Below, piece after piece: positions 45,402 through 53,770 of a stretch of DNA of 64,000 nt. The translations under genes were made by a program, and so were the position numbers. The DNA comes from Bacteroidetes bacterium GWF2_43_63 (GTDB lineage Bacteria; Bacteroidota; Bacteroidia; Bacteroidales; DTU049), in the NCBI GenBank assembly GCA_001769275.1, contig MEOQ01000041.1, forward strand, positions 22,755 through 86,754, in the 5' to 3' direction. A model generated the notes under the pieces. It did not search any database. It was not told the origin of the DNA and saw only the letters and a program-made list of their open reading frames with translations. The first letter of the stretch is position 1, and every line of letters starts with the position of its first letter.

Positions 45402-45929
45402 ATGAGTATAAAAAAACCTGAAGAATTTTTGCGCAATGCGGTTGTCGACATTGCCGAAAACATGATAATTGCTGCGAAAACAGCACCCAAAGGCCGTGGT
45501 ACAGAACGACTCTGTTATCTGCTAATCACCGGCAATGAGCTGAAAATTATCAGCCATAAAATGGAGGAAATTTCAAAAGAAAACAATGTAGCTTTTTTTG
45601 GCCGCGATGCCGGCAACCTGCTGAAAGCCGATGCGCTAGTGCTCATCGGAGCATCGTACAACCCGCGCAACGTGCAGCTTTGCACACATTGTGGTTTTAG
45701 TTGTGACAATAAACCAGACGACGCTCCCTGCGCCATCACGATGGTCGATCTCGGCATTGCAATTGGAAGCGCAGTGAGCATGGCCGCTCACTTTCATGTC
45801 GATAATCGCGTGATGTATTCCGTAGGGCTCGCCGCCATACAACTCGGATTGTTTCCAAAAGAAATCAAATCAGCATACGGGATTCCGCTCAGTGTTTCTT
45901 CAAAAAATATTTTCTTCGATCGCACGTAA
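45402..45929 (+). CDS. DUF2148 ferredoxin-like domain protein
   Basis: 175 residues. The core CTHCGFSCDNKPDDAPCAITMVDLGIAIGSA supplies closely spaced Cys residues (CxxC...C...C) typical of DUF2148, thought to bind an iron-sulfur cluster. FFGRDAGNLLKADALVLIGA precedes it, and the C-terminal AAIQLGLFPKEIKSAYGIPL is conserved in the family. The cytosolic role is unknown; the family is found mainly in anaerobes. Cotranscribed with the MORN lipoprotein upstream. Confidence 0.85.
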   Translation: MSIKKPEEFLRNAVVDIAENMIIAAKTAPKGRGTERLCYLLITGNELKIISHKMEEISKENNVAFFGRDAGNLLKADALVLIGASYNPRNVQLCTHCGFSCDNKPDDAPCAITMVDLGIAIGSAVSMAAHFHVDNRVMYSVGLAAIQLGLFPKEIKSAYGIPLSVSSKNIFFDRT

Positions 45930-45984
45930 ACGTTACAATCGTTACGCGTGGAATTTATCCCGATGAAAGCGGGAATCGTTACAA

Positions 45985-46163
45985 TCGTTACGATATTCCA
46001 TCGTCCGCCTGCTGGCGGATATGGAAACGTCGTAACAGCTTCAAAACAACGGTTCCATGTCCTTCAGCTCCTTCGTCGCTTTCGGACGATGGAATATTGT
46101 TTTGAAGGAGCAGTCGTTTTGAAACAGTCTCAGAAGATTTGTTTATTCTGACTGCGCCGAACG
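45985..46163 (-). repeat. Dispersed palindromic element (family A), copy with one intact end
   Basis: Minus orientation: CTCCTTCGTCGCTTTCGGAC core, paired ATATTCCATCG / CGATGGAATAT arms, then the inner end TTTTGAAACAGTCTC (46117) and outer end GACTGCGCCGAACG (46150). The left end is lost in a run of CGTTACAATCGTTACG repeats (45930-45990). Lies between convergent genes. Confidence 0.7.
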
Positions 46164-46174
46164 GAATCCGAAAA

Positions 46175-46792
46175 TTATTTGATCAGGTCAAGTCCTTCTG
46201 TGGCGGAGGTATCGCCGGGATTGTACAACAAAACTTTGTTGAAATACAGCTTTGCGTCGGTTGTTTTTCCAAGAAAATAATTCGTCCAGCCCATCATAAG
46301 CAAGGAGTCGTAATCAAAAGGATACATCGCGTTTATTTTTTTAAAAAATGTCAACGCAGTTGCGTAATCTTTGGCGTAATAATATATCAGTCCCAGACGA
46401 TAATTTGTTACAGAATGATTTGGATCGATGCGCAGAATTTCTTCATACACTGCTTTCAAAAGAGAATATTCCGCGTTGGAAAAAATCGCATTTGCCAGAC
46501 CAAGCCTGGCCTCGATGCTTTTACTTTCGAGGTTGCATGCTTTGGTGTAGTATAACTTGCTCTCAGAATAATTTTCATTCAAAAAAAGTAAATATCCAAT
46601 GCGAAGATTGAGCTCATACGATTTTTCATCGTACACTTTTTTCAATGGGACAAGCGCTGCCACGTAGTTTTTTTCATTTTCAGAAACATAACTTTCCGAA
46701 AATGCTTTTTGAATGATTTCATTCTGTCCGTATGACATGACAGAAATAAACAGAGCCAGCGTCAGGCCAATGCTTTTTATCAGAGTTTCCAT
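46175..46792 (-). CDS. Tetratricopeptide-repeat protein, exported
   Basis: 205 residues from ATG 46792 (METLIKSIGLTLALFISVMSYGQ), a signal peptide. Four to five TPR-like helical pairs follow: NYVAALVPLKKVYDEKSYEL, YSESKLYYTKACNLESKSIE, DPNHSVTNYRLGLIYYYAKD, YATALTFFKKINAMYPFDYD and a closing TDAKLYFNKVLLYNPGD. Probably a periplasmic scaffold. Its start overlaps the outer-membrane protein gene by 13 bases, making it the last gene of the operon that begins with the PqqD-like gene. Confidence 0.75.
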   Translation of the reverse strand: METLIKSIGLTLALFISVMSYGQNEIIQKAFSESYVSENEKNYVAALVPLKKVYDEKSYELNLRIGYLLFLNENYSESKLYYTKACNLESKSIEARLGLANAIFSNAEYSLLKAVYEEILRIDPNHSVTNYRLGLIYYYAKDYATALTFFKKINAMYPFDYDSLLMMGWTNYFLGKTTDAKLYFNKVLLYNPGDTSATEGLDLIK

Positions 46793-48144
46793 ATCAGACC
46801 TCCTGTAAGGTTGTGTTGATTGTATTGCGTGTTTATTTTTGACGAGGATATCCTTCGCCATCCGGCTCCGGAAGAGCCATCCGAGAGTGTGTAAGGCAGC
46901 TTATTCAATGACCAGGAATATAAAAGTGACAAACTTAGATGCTGCGTAATGAGAAATACGGGATTTATTTCAAGAGAAGCAATTCGGATATCTCCGTTAT
47001 TATGAACTATCCGACCATTGAAATCATTAAAGTCAGACAGCTTCCCTACTCGCACTCCTGCTTCAGTCCAACAAAAATCAGTAAGCTTCCAGCCACCCGA
47101 AAACCCTGCTGCAAAGCCGGGAAATCCGCCATCGCTCTGACCTGTTAATGAAAGAGTGTAGTGCTGATTCAAATTATAGTCGGGATACCATGTGTTGAAA
47201 AATGAAAACTGAATTTGATCCTGCTGCGATAAATCGGACCATGAAGCCGAAAAAGAACGTGCGGATCGGTCAGCCTCAAAACTAACAGTAAGCGATGCGA
47301 CATGCTCAGCGAATGATGTGTCAGCTATAATGGCTTCGCCCGCATTTGGTCCCTGGTTAAACGATGTAGTCCGGACCGATATCATGTGAAAAGCAGGAAC
47401 TACAGTGGTTTTCCTGCCTGTCAAAATCGGAGTGGCTATATAAGCTGATTGCTGATCGGTAGTTGCAGCAAAGTTTGTATAAACCAGTGGAGCTCCGGGA
47501 ATGTCAACATAGGCCAGGCGGTATTGATCCTTCGTCGAAAGGTCATTAACGGAGAAATAAATTCCAAGTCGCTTGCAGAGCCCAAATCCGGCAGATGCGG
47601 ATGTATTTTGCATGTTCCCCGTCATTTTGAAATACGAAGATTTAAAAGTGATCGGCTCCGGCGGGAAAAATTGCACAGCGCCATTCTTTTCAGTATTGTC
47701 TGAAATAAAATTTGAATATTCGGCAGCAACATATTCAACAACTGGAAAATATCCGATGCCGAATTTTATTCTTTCATCACCATTCATGCTGAATCGCCAG
47801 AAACGCGCTGTATTGCTCATTCCGGAGTATTTTGCGCTATAGTATAAATATGATTTCAAATCTGAACCGGGCTCAGCCATTTCCGCTGTCGCGATAAATT
47901 CCGTCAACGCAAGTCTGTATTTTTGAGTTGCAAATAGCGCCTTCCCTTTGCTGTACGACAACTCATAGGAAACAATATTTTCTACTTCGGCTCTGTCGCA
48001 AAAATACAACACACTGTCCCATTTTTCTTCCAGCGTCAAACGATAGACAGTTGCATTCAGAAACCGCTCCCTGTCAGCATTCTGCGCCTGCAACGCCGAT
48101 CCGGCATTCGCCAGAAAAATTAATATGTATAAGTAACGTTGCAT
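46780..48144 (-). CDS. Probable outer-membrane beta-barrel protein with TPR-like N-terminus
   Basis: 454 residues with signal peptide (MQRYLYILIFLANAGSALQAQ). A helical N-terminal section (about 25-115; YSKGKALFATQKYRLALTEF) is followed by alternating aromatic, beta-strand-rich sequence (about 125-454; IQFSFFNTWYPDYNLNQHY, LSLSLLYSWSLNKLPYTL) ending in GGLIWKL, typical of outer-membrane barrels. No named family. Overlaps the urea-transporter/M23 gene by 25 bases; likely the outer-membrane part of the same system. Confidence 0.7.
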   Translation of the reverse strand: MQRYLYILIFLANAGSALQAQNADRERFLNATVYRLTLEEKWDSVLYFCDRAEVENIVSYELSYSKGKALFATQKYRLALTEFIATAEMAEPGSDLKSYLYYSAKYSGMSNTARFWRFSMNGDERIKFGIGYFPVVEYVAAEYSNFISDNTEKNGAVQFFPPEPITFKSSYFKMTGNMQNTSASAGFGLCKRLGIYFSVNDLSTKDQYRLAYVDIPGAPLVYTNFAATTDQQSAYIATPILTGRKTTVVPAFHMISVRTTSFNQGPNAGEAIIADTSFAEHVASLTVSFEADRSARSFSASWSDLSQQDQIQFSFFNTWYPDYNLNQHYTLSLTGQSDGGFPGFAAGFSGGWKLTDFCWTEAGVRVGKLSDFNDFNGRIVHNNGDIRIASLEINPVFLITQHLSLSLLYSWSLNKLPYTLSDGSSGAGWRRISSSKINTQYNQHNLTGGLIWKL

Positions 48145-50327
48145 TTAACGCTGATGCTTTTGTTTTTTTCTTCAAACACAATTGAAATACTACTGGCTGA
48201 ATCTATCAGCATACTGCTTTTCATGTTCCAGAGTCTGATGCCAAATGCCCGCTGAACAGCTTCGGTATTGATTGAAATCTTTTGAGCCAACGGGTTTTCT
48301 TCCACCTTTTCGCTGCGTGCCGAAAACGAAAATGTGATAAATCTGAAAAACGGAGCAACAAAATCCTGCAGCAGAAGCAATGACTTGTATTTTCCCATGT
48401 TGATCGGAATCCTGTCGTGCGATACGGCTGTTTTTTCAATGCCCGTTATAATTTTATGAAAGCCCGTATAGAATTTATACAACAAAGCTTTGCGGCTTCC
48501 ATAATAACTGAGAAAATAAAAAACATCGTTGCGGACCGTGAAATACGCGACAGCATTGGTTTTGCTGCATTTGATATAATACTGGTTTGCCATATCACTC
48601 ATTACTGTCCACAGAATTGTTTCTGAATTTCCGTTTAAGCCAGCCGTGATCATTTCAATTTCCATTCCCGGAATTAAATGAAAAACGCGACGCAGCAACA
48701 AATCGGGAAGCAGTGCTGTTACCGTTTGATCCTGTTCAGGAATCCCCTGCTCAATGAATTCGGTGTTTCCACTTTTTGTAATATAAAACGAAGACAACGG
48801 GTAATGAAGTGTATGCGAACCGATAAATGGTGTGCTTTGCAGCTGAAAATGAAGATGTGGAAACGGCGACCGGCCGCTGTTGCCAACCTGTCCGATAATG
48901 TCGCCCTTTTTTATGGCATCTCCTTTTTTTACAAGAATACTCTGCTCTTTCAAATGACTCAGCTTTGAAAATAAATAAGGCGTGTGCCTGACTACGACTG
49001 TATTTCCCCAGTTATGTGCCTGGTTGATTTCGCCAACCGGATTGTCAGGAATATCGTTTACAATTTCTTCGACAATTCCATCAGCTGCAGCATACACAGG
49101 TTTCCCAAAGCAATAATAATCTCTCAGCATGCCGCCGGAATTCTGAAAAACAGAATCATATTCATCGGCCACCTGAAAATCCCATGCATGGCGGTATTCG
49201 TCACGGTGGGTTTCGTCGCCACTGTGTCCCTGCGTTACTTTCCAGGGTCCGTTTACAGGAAGTGAAACCGGTAAAACAAATTTTCCAAATCGGAAAACAT
49301 CGTTATGATGTCCATACAAATTATTTTCCGGCGAATAGGTCTGCACAAGTGCCGGCTGTATCCATCGGAAGTGTTTTGCACGAAACATCAGTGCATAAAG
49401 CACGGCAATAACAACCAGATTAAAAGGCAATGAAAGTGGAGAAAGTTCAAACATGGACAGGAATTGCGCAGACGCTGAGAAAAAAATGGAAACAACCGGA
49501 ACAGCAATAAAGGAAAGTAAAAATGATCCTGCAGACGGAATATAAAAAAAGCCGCCCAACGCAATGGCTGTTAGAATATAGTTGAATCCAAACTGCATTA
49601 CATTGTCACCATTCACCGGAATTCCGGCATACTGATGATATAAAAAGGCACTCATAAAGCCAACAACCGATAACAAAAAAGCGATGCGAGAAAAAATCAG
49701 AACACTAGTCGTAATGACAATTCCAGCAAGCACTGATCCGGAAAAAAATATCGAGGCCATGGCTTTGAAAAAGAAAACAACAACATCGGGTAAACTTAGG
49801 AGTAAGCTTTGTTCAATCGAATCAAAAACTGCAGGGAGCAACATGCTTTCCTTTGCCAGCAAATTTCCAGGGAAGGATCCGGTTTGATTTCCGATAATCC
49901 ATGACAGAAAAACCAGCCAAAGTGCAAACAGAAATGGAAGACTCAGAAATGGAAGATTGTACTTACTCAGCATTCCATCCATTAATACGGTGAAAAGCAA
50001 AGTGACAATCATGGCAATCGGAATCAATAGCAACATTGAATATCCGTGCTGAAAAAATGCACCAATGGCCAGTGAAACCAAAAGACCATTGAATCCATAT
50101 AAACCAAGTCTGGTCTTGTTGTCGGGAAGTCCCACCAACCACGCGAGCATATTTATTAATAGGGTTCCGGCAAGCCCGGCAAGACCAACAGCAGGATACG
50201 CCATACTTGCCAGAATCAGCAGAAAAGAAAGAACACGATTCTGACTAAAGAAAATAATGGAATAACTTCCTGCGGTAGCAACCAGATGCAGTTGTACGAA
50301 ATTTCGGATGTTGGCGGCAATTGGCAT
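48120..50327 (-). CDS. Urea-transporter-like membrane domain fused to M23 metallopeptidase
   Basis: 735 residues. Residues about 20-320 resemble the urea transporter family: YGFNGLLVSLAIG (about 77-89) and both halves of the LPxxTxPF signature, as LPFLSLPF (125-132) and LSPLSLPF (295-302), with Ser in place of Thr. Residues about 360-510 form an M23 LytM-like domain with zinc and catalytic residues: HAWDF (His380, Asp383), SHLK (His458) and HLHFQL (His491, His493). A further 230 residues are unassigned. Stand-alone urea transporters have no peptidase part. 8 bases after the decarboxylase-like gene, so cotranscribed with it. Confidence 0.85.
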   Translation of the reverse strand: MPIAANIRNFVQLHLVATAGSYSIIFFSQNRVLSFLLILASMAYPAVGLAGLAGTLLINMLAWLVGLPDNKTRLGLYGFNGLLVSLAIGAFFQHGYSMLLLIPIAMIVTLLFTVLMDGMLSKYNLPFLSLPFLFALWLVFLSWIIGNQTGSFPGNLLAKESMLLPAVFDSIEQSLLLSLPDVVVFFFKAMASIFFSGSVLAGIVITTSVLIFSRIAFLLSVVGFMSAFLYHQYAGIPVNGDNVMQFGFNYILTAIALGGFFYIPSAGSFLLSFIAVPVVSIFFSASAQFLSMFELSPLSLPFNLVVIAVLYALMFRAKHFRWIQPALVQTYSPENNLYGHHNDVFRFGKFVLPVSLPVNGPWKVTQGHSGDETHRDEYRHAWDFQVADEYDSVFQNSGGMLRDYYCFGKPVYAAADGIVEEIVNDIPDNPVGEINQAHNWGNTVVVRHTPYLFSKLSHLKEQSILVKKGDAIKKGDIIGQVGNSGRSPFPHLHFQLQSTPFIGSHTLHYPLSSFYITKSGNTEFIEQGIPEQDQTVTALLPDLLLRRVFHLIPGMEIEMITAGLNGNSETILWTVMSDMANQYYIKCSKTNAVAYFTVRNDVFYFLSYYGSRKALLYKFYTGFHKIITGIEKTAVSHDRIPINMGKYKSLLLLQDFVAPFFRFITFSFSARSEKVEENPLAQKISINTEAVQRAFGIRLWNMKSSMLIDSASSISIVFEEKNKSISVKCNVTYTY

Positions 50328-50335
50328 GAAAGAAA

Positions 50336-51697
50336 TTATTTTTCTGATGTTGACAAATGATTGGGAAGAATTTCCATGGCGGAAATATCTTCATTTGTTT
50401 CCTGACGCCTGATCAGATGCGCTTTTCCCATGGTATCGACCAGCACAACATTTGGACGCATGGTGATGAATTGCATCCACTGAGTCATGTTGTATGCACC
50501 AACATGGTGAATGACAATTTTGTCACCGGCGCTCAACGGAGGCAGCGTAATGTTTTCGCGGATCACATCAATGTTCATACATAGAGGACCATAAATTACC
50601 GTGTCTTCGGAATAATTGCCGAATGGCTGAGCAGGACTTATTTTGTGCTCGTACCAGAACGAAGTGAAAAGAATATTCACTCCGGCATCAATGATTGTAG
50701 CGCGGCGTCCGTCACTCAGTCGCTTGTTTGCAATAACAGAACTGATGCAGAATCCGGCATCATCAACCAAAGCGCGGCCGGTCTCAAGAATCAGCAGAGG
50801 CAGCTCTTCGGGCTTGAAAGGTTGCGCAAGCAATGTGCTTGTGATGGCTTCGGCAAAAGTCTCGATGGAAGGATTCATGTCGCTGCCTGGCAAATAGCTT
50901 CCTTTCAGCGTGTTTTTTGAGGGAAATCCGCCACCCAGATCAATATACTGAATGTTGATGTTGTATTTCTGTCTGGTTTTTACTGCGAGGTCGCATAATT
51001 TTACAACAGCTTTGGAATACGCATCAGGACTTAGCATGAATGTTCCAATGTGGCAATGCAATCCGCAAAAATCGACCACCCCCGACGAAATCAGCTTGTT
51101 GATGGCATCCATGGCCTGCCCATTCTCGTAATTGAAACCAAAACGATCCCACATTGGATATATTCCGGTATCCATATTCACGCGAATGGCAACCCGTGGT
51201 TTCTTTTTCATTTCGCCAGCCACCTGAATCAGCATATACATTTCTTCGGCATGATCGATGTGAATCATCGAGCTGTTTTCGATCAATAATTCAATGTCGG
51301 AGCGCGTTTTGTCAGGACCGTTGAAAATTATTTTTGCCGGATCCTTCATTAATTTCAAAGCCCGGTCGTACTCAAAGCGGCTGACAACCTCAGCCCACGA
51401 CCCTTCCTGATGGAATATATTGCAAACCGACTGCAGATAATTTGTTTTGTAGGACCATGCAAACTGAACTTTCGGATAGCGGGTGCTGAAAGCAATATTG
51501 GCATCGCGGAAATTTCGGCGAATGGTTGCTTCACTCAGCACAAACAATGGAGAGCCGAAATCGCGGACCAATTCATCGATCCGGGCACCATCAATATGCG
51601 TCAGCGGCTGATATTCTGTCCTCATTCCGAATTTATTCGGCATTCCGGTAACCAGTTTGCGGATCAGAGGTCTTTCGTATTTTTGTTTATTGCTCAT
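50336..51697 (-). CDS. PLP fold-type III decarboxylase, diaminopimelate-decarboxylase-like
   Basis: 453 residues, alanine-racemase-type barrel. PLP lysine in AWSYKTNYL (Lys84), LHCHIGTFM (about 213-221), YIDLGGGFPS (251-260), LETGRALV (305-312, where true DAP decarboxylases have EPGR), YGPLCMNIDVI (369-379; Cys373) and HHVGAYN (Tyr402). The residues needed for PLP chemistry remain; the EPGR change and other differences suggest a substrate other than diaminopimelate, such as another basic amino acid. Lies between the ATP-grasp gene (11 bases) and the transporter-peptidase (8 bases). Confidence 0.8.
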   Translation of the reverse strand: MSNKQKYERPLIRKLVTGMPNKFGMRTEYQPLTHIDGARIDELVRDFGSPLFVLSEATIRRNFRDANIAFSTRYPKVQFAWSYKTNYLQSVCNIFHQEGSWAEVVSRFEYDRALKLMKDPAKIIFNGPDKTRSDIELLIENSSMIHIDHAEEMYMLIQVAGEMKKKPRVAIRVNMDTGIYPMWDRFGFNYENGQAMDAINKLISSGVVDFCGLHCHIGTFMLSPDAYSKAVVKLCDLAVKTRQKYNINIQYIDLGGGFPSKNTLKGSYLPGSDMNPSIETFAEAITSTLLAQPFKPEELPLLILETGRALVDDAGFCISSVIANKRLSDGRRATIIDAGVNILFTSFWYEHKISPAQPFGNYSEDTVIYGPLCMNIDVIRENITLPPLSAGDKIVIHHVGAYNMTQWMQFITMRPNVVLVDTMGKAHLIRRQETNEDISAMEILPNHLSTSEK

Positions 51698-51708
51698 AGT
51701 TTCATTTT

Positions 51709-52755
51709 TTATAATTCACCGAAAGTGCTTATTTTCTGAAATTCTTCAAGATTTACGATCATATCCCACGAATAGCGGACAAACATTTTTCCGACATCGT
51801 AATTTTTGAATGGTTCAACCTTTTCGCCCATGGCCATCAGGGCCAGCGCTTCAGGGATGTTTTGTCCGCAGCCAACAGCCAGATACACCCATGCCGGAAG
51901 TCGCGGATTGATTTCGAGAATGAAGAATTCGCCCTTTTCATTTTTCATCAGTTCAAGCTCAAAACCTCCCCGCCAGCGGGTAGATTTTATGAACTTTTTT
52001 GTCAACTTAATAATGTTCTCATCGCCGATGCTAATCCCTGACCAGGCCTTGCCTTTGTCGGTGATATACAATTTGCGCATCGGCACAATTGAGATGGCGT
52101 TACCATTTCCATCGCCCAGGCCTGTTACATTGAATTCCTGCCCGTGAATAAATTCCTGCACTATAATGGGCAGTCCCCATTTCGCGCTGATGCGGTTAAA
52201 GGCGCTCTGTGCCTGTTCGGCATTGTATGCAACAATGGCATCGTAATATTTACCTTTCACAACCAGTGGAAATCCGAAATCGACCGAAGCCGGATAAAAA
52301 TCAGAAAACACCATGAGCTCTTTGCTGCGAGGGACTTTCAGACGATGCTTTTTCCCGAATTCAGGTAAATTCCATTTCTGTCGTTCCTCAAAGGAGTCGC
52401 TTTCGGGAACAAAAGTGTGAATGCCTTTTTCAAGCAATTCCCTTTCAAGTTTGATATAAGAAAAAAGCTCGGCATCAAAATTTGGAATGATCAGATCAAT
52501 TTTTTCTTTTTCGTGAATCTCCAGCAGGCGCTTCTTCAGCATGTCCGTTCCGGCCGAAGGATATGGAATCTGATAGGTTTTGTGAAAAATGTCGTGCATA
52601 AAAATGCCTGGCTCCATCGATTCATACGCCAATCCAATCATCTTTGCTTCAATTTTGCCGGACTCAAGAAGCCCACGTGCAACAGCGAGCCCGGGGCCGG
52701 GACTGTCGATGGCATTCAATCCACTTACAGCTATTGTCAGCTTACGCTTTTTCAT
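51709..52755 (-). CDS. ATP-grasp ligase (CarB/PylC-like)
   Basis: 348 residues. A Rossmann-like N-domain (MKKRKLTIAVSGLNAIDSPGPG) leads to an ATP-grasp domain: FGFPLVVKGKYYDAIVAYNA (ATP-binding lysines), IIVQEFIHGQEFNVTGLG, and the Mg-binding FELELMKNEKGEFFILEINPRLPAWV. Such enzymes join a carboxylate to an amine through an acyl-phosphate, as in carbamoyl-phosphate synthase or pyrrolysine PylC. The partner substrate is unknown. The start overlaps the PqqD-like stop by 4 bases (ATGA), suggesting the two act together. Confidence 0.85.
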   Translation of the reverse strand: MKKRKLTIAVSGLNAIDSPGPGLAVARGLLESGKIEAKMIGLAYESMEPGIFMHDIFHKTYQIPYPSAGTDMLKKRLLEIHEKEKIDLIIPNFDAELFSYIKLERELLEKGIHTFVPESDSFEERQKWNLPEFGKKHRLKVPRSKELMVFSDFYPASVDFGFPLVVKGKYYDAIVAYNAEQAQSAFNRISAKWGLPIIVQEFIHGQEFNVTGLGDGNGNAISIVPMRKLYITDKGKAWSGISIGDENIIKLTKKFIKSTRWRGGFELELMKNEKGEFFILEINPRLPAWVYLAVGCGQNIPEALALMAMGEKVEPFKNYDVGKMFVRYSWDMIVNLEEFQKISTFGEL

Positions 52756-52994
52756 GGCTCCATGAGTTGAAAGTGCATGAGCATATTCATAAAATCCTGA
52801 ACATCGCGCTCAGCCATGGTTTCAGTCACTTCAAAATCTTTTACTAAAGCAGCCGGAATTTCTTTGGGGCTCAACCCTTGTTTAAGGTATCCAATGATAG
52901 CGGCGCCGATGTTGTTCACGCTGAATGATTCGCCTGTCACCGGATTAAATAAAAAACCGGAATCGCTGACGGCTATATCTTTTTTGATTTTCAT
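52752..52994 (-). CDS. PqqD-like protein (RiPP recognition element fold)
   Basis: 80 residues: KKDIAVSDSGFLFNPVTGES, FSVNNIGAAIIGYLKQGLSP, a helical ALVKDFEVTETMAERDVQDF and LMHFQLMEP, matching the three-strand, three-helix PqqD/RRE pattern (SGFLFNP, N..G..I...L..G). In RiPP pathways this fold binds the leader of a precursor peptide and delivers it to a modifying enzyme. First gene of a six-gene operon; the ATP-grasp ligase follows with a 4-base overlap. No precursor peptide gene is recognised nearby. Confidence 0.75.
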   Translation of the reverse strand: MKIKKDIAVSDSGFLFNPVTGESFSVNNIGAAIIGYLKQGLSPKEIPAALVKDFEVTETMAERDVQDFMNMLMHFQLMEP

Positions 52995-53010
52995 ATTCAG
53001 ATATTTTATA

Positions 53011-53018
53011 CAAAGATA
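53011..53018 (-). promoter_or_regulatory. Promoter -7 element TATCTTTG of the six-gene operon
   Basis: Reads TATCTTTG on the minus strand, 16 bases before the PqqD-like start; no TTG at the standard -33 distance, which would fit an activator-dependent promoter. Confidence 0.6.
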
Positions 53019-53101
53019 GACAGCTTCGATCCAAAAGCTTTACAGAATTTCGCACTTTATGTATAAGATTTTACCCGATTTATGGCATTGCGCAAGTGCA
53101 A

Positions 53102-53668
53102 TTATTCAAATTGTGAGCGATAGTCACTGACTGAAACACCAGTAACTGCCTTGAATTGAGTTGAAAGATACTGCACACTGCTGTATCCCATCATATAGGC
53201 AATTTCGCTTAAAGTGAGTTCATCCTGAACAATGATTTGTTTCACTCTTTCAATTTTCTGAGCTATAATATATTTTTCTAAGGTAATTTGCTTTTCCTTT
53301 TTAAATAAAGTGCTTAAACGTTGATACGACATCCCCAGCTTTTCGACCAGATAATCTGAATTATTGACCATGGAACTGGCATAACCCGACTCGAAGACGA
53401 GATGATGAACTTCGCGCATAATGGCCTCCGCAATTCTTTCCTGCGGTTTCATAATCACATACAAGCCATTGCTGGTGAGGAAATCGGTAATCCGCTCCGT
53501 GTTTTTCATCCACACGGATTGTTTCAAAATCAATAGATTCCCGGATATGCTTTTAAACGGAATTTTTTCGGACTCAAGCCAGAATTTCAGCAACATTTCG
53601 CAACAATGTCCCTGAAAATTTCCGAGGGTGATTTCTATATCTCCGGTAACTTTCTTCACGATCTGCAA
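53102..53668 (-). CDS. AraC-family transcriptional regulator with HMA-like N-terminus
   Basis: 188 residues. The C-terminal about 100 (ITLEKYIIAQKIERVKQIIV, ELTLSEIAYMMGYSSVQYLS, FKAVTGVSVSDYR) are two AraC helix-turn-helix motifs. The N-terminal part resembles the HMA-like domain of a Bacteroidota AraC subfamily, with a Cys pair (QGHCCEMLL) near its start. The first codon is TTG and overlaps the -7 element, so the actual start may be the GTG at 53659. Lies upstream of the PqqD-like operon on the same strand, 107 bases away, and may control it. Confidence 0.8.
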   Translation of the reverse strand: MQIVKKVTGDIEITLGNFQGHCCEMLLKFWLESEKIPFKSISGNLLILKQSVWMKNTERITDFLTSNGLYVIMKPQERIAEAIMREVHHLVFESGYASSMVNNSDYLVEKLGMSYQRLSTLFKKEKQITLEKYIIAQKIERVKQIIVQDELTLSEIAYMMGYSSVQYLSTQFKAVTGVSVSDYRSQFE

Positions 53669-53673
53669 AGCTA
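53666..53673 (-). promoter_or_regulatory. Promoter -7 element TAGCTTTG for the AraC-type gene
   Basis: TAGCTTTG on the minus strand, overlapping the TTG start; no standard -33. If used, the transcript would begin near the GTG start at 53659. Confidence 0.4.
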
Positions 53674-53770
53674 TAAAATTTCGCGGCCAAATAATATTTG
53701 TAAAGGTTTAATGATATTGATAATGTAAAAAAACAGCCACGTTATTCCCGCAGCTGCTTTTATATTGGTT

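Noticed and set aside
50336..51697. Housekeeping diaminopimelate decarboxylase (lysA)
   Set aside because: Key motif differences and the operon context argue for another substrate; not excluded.
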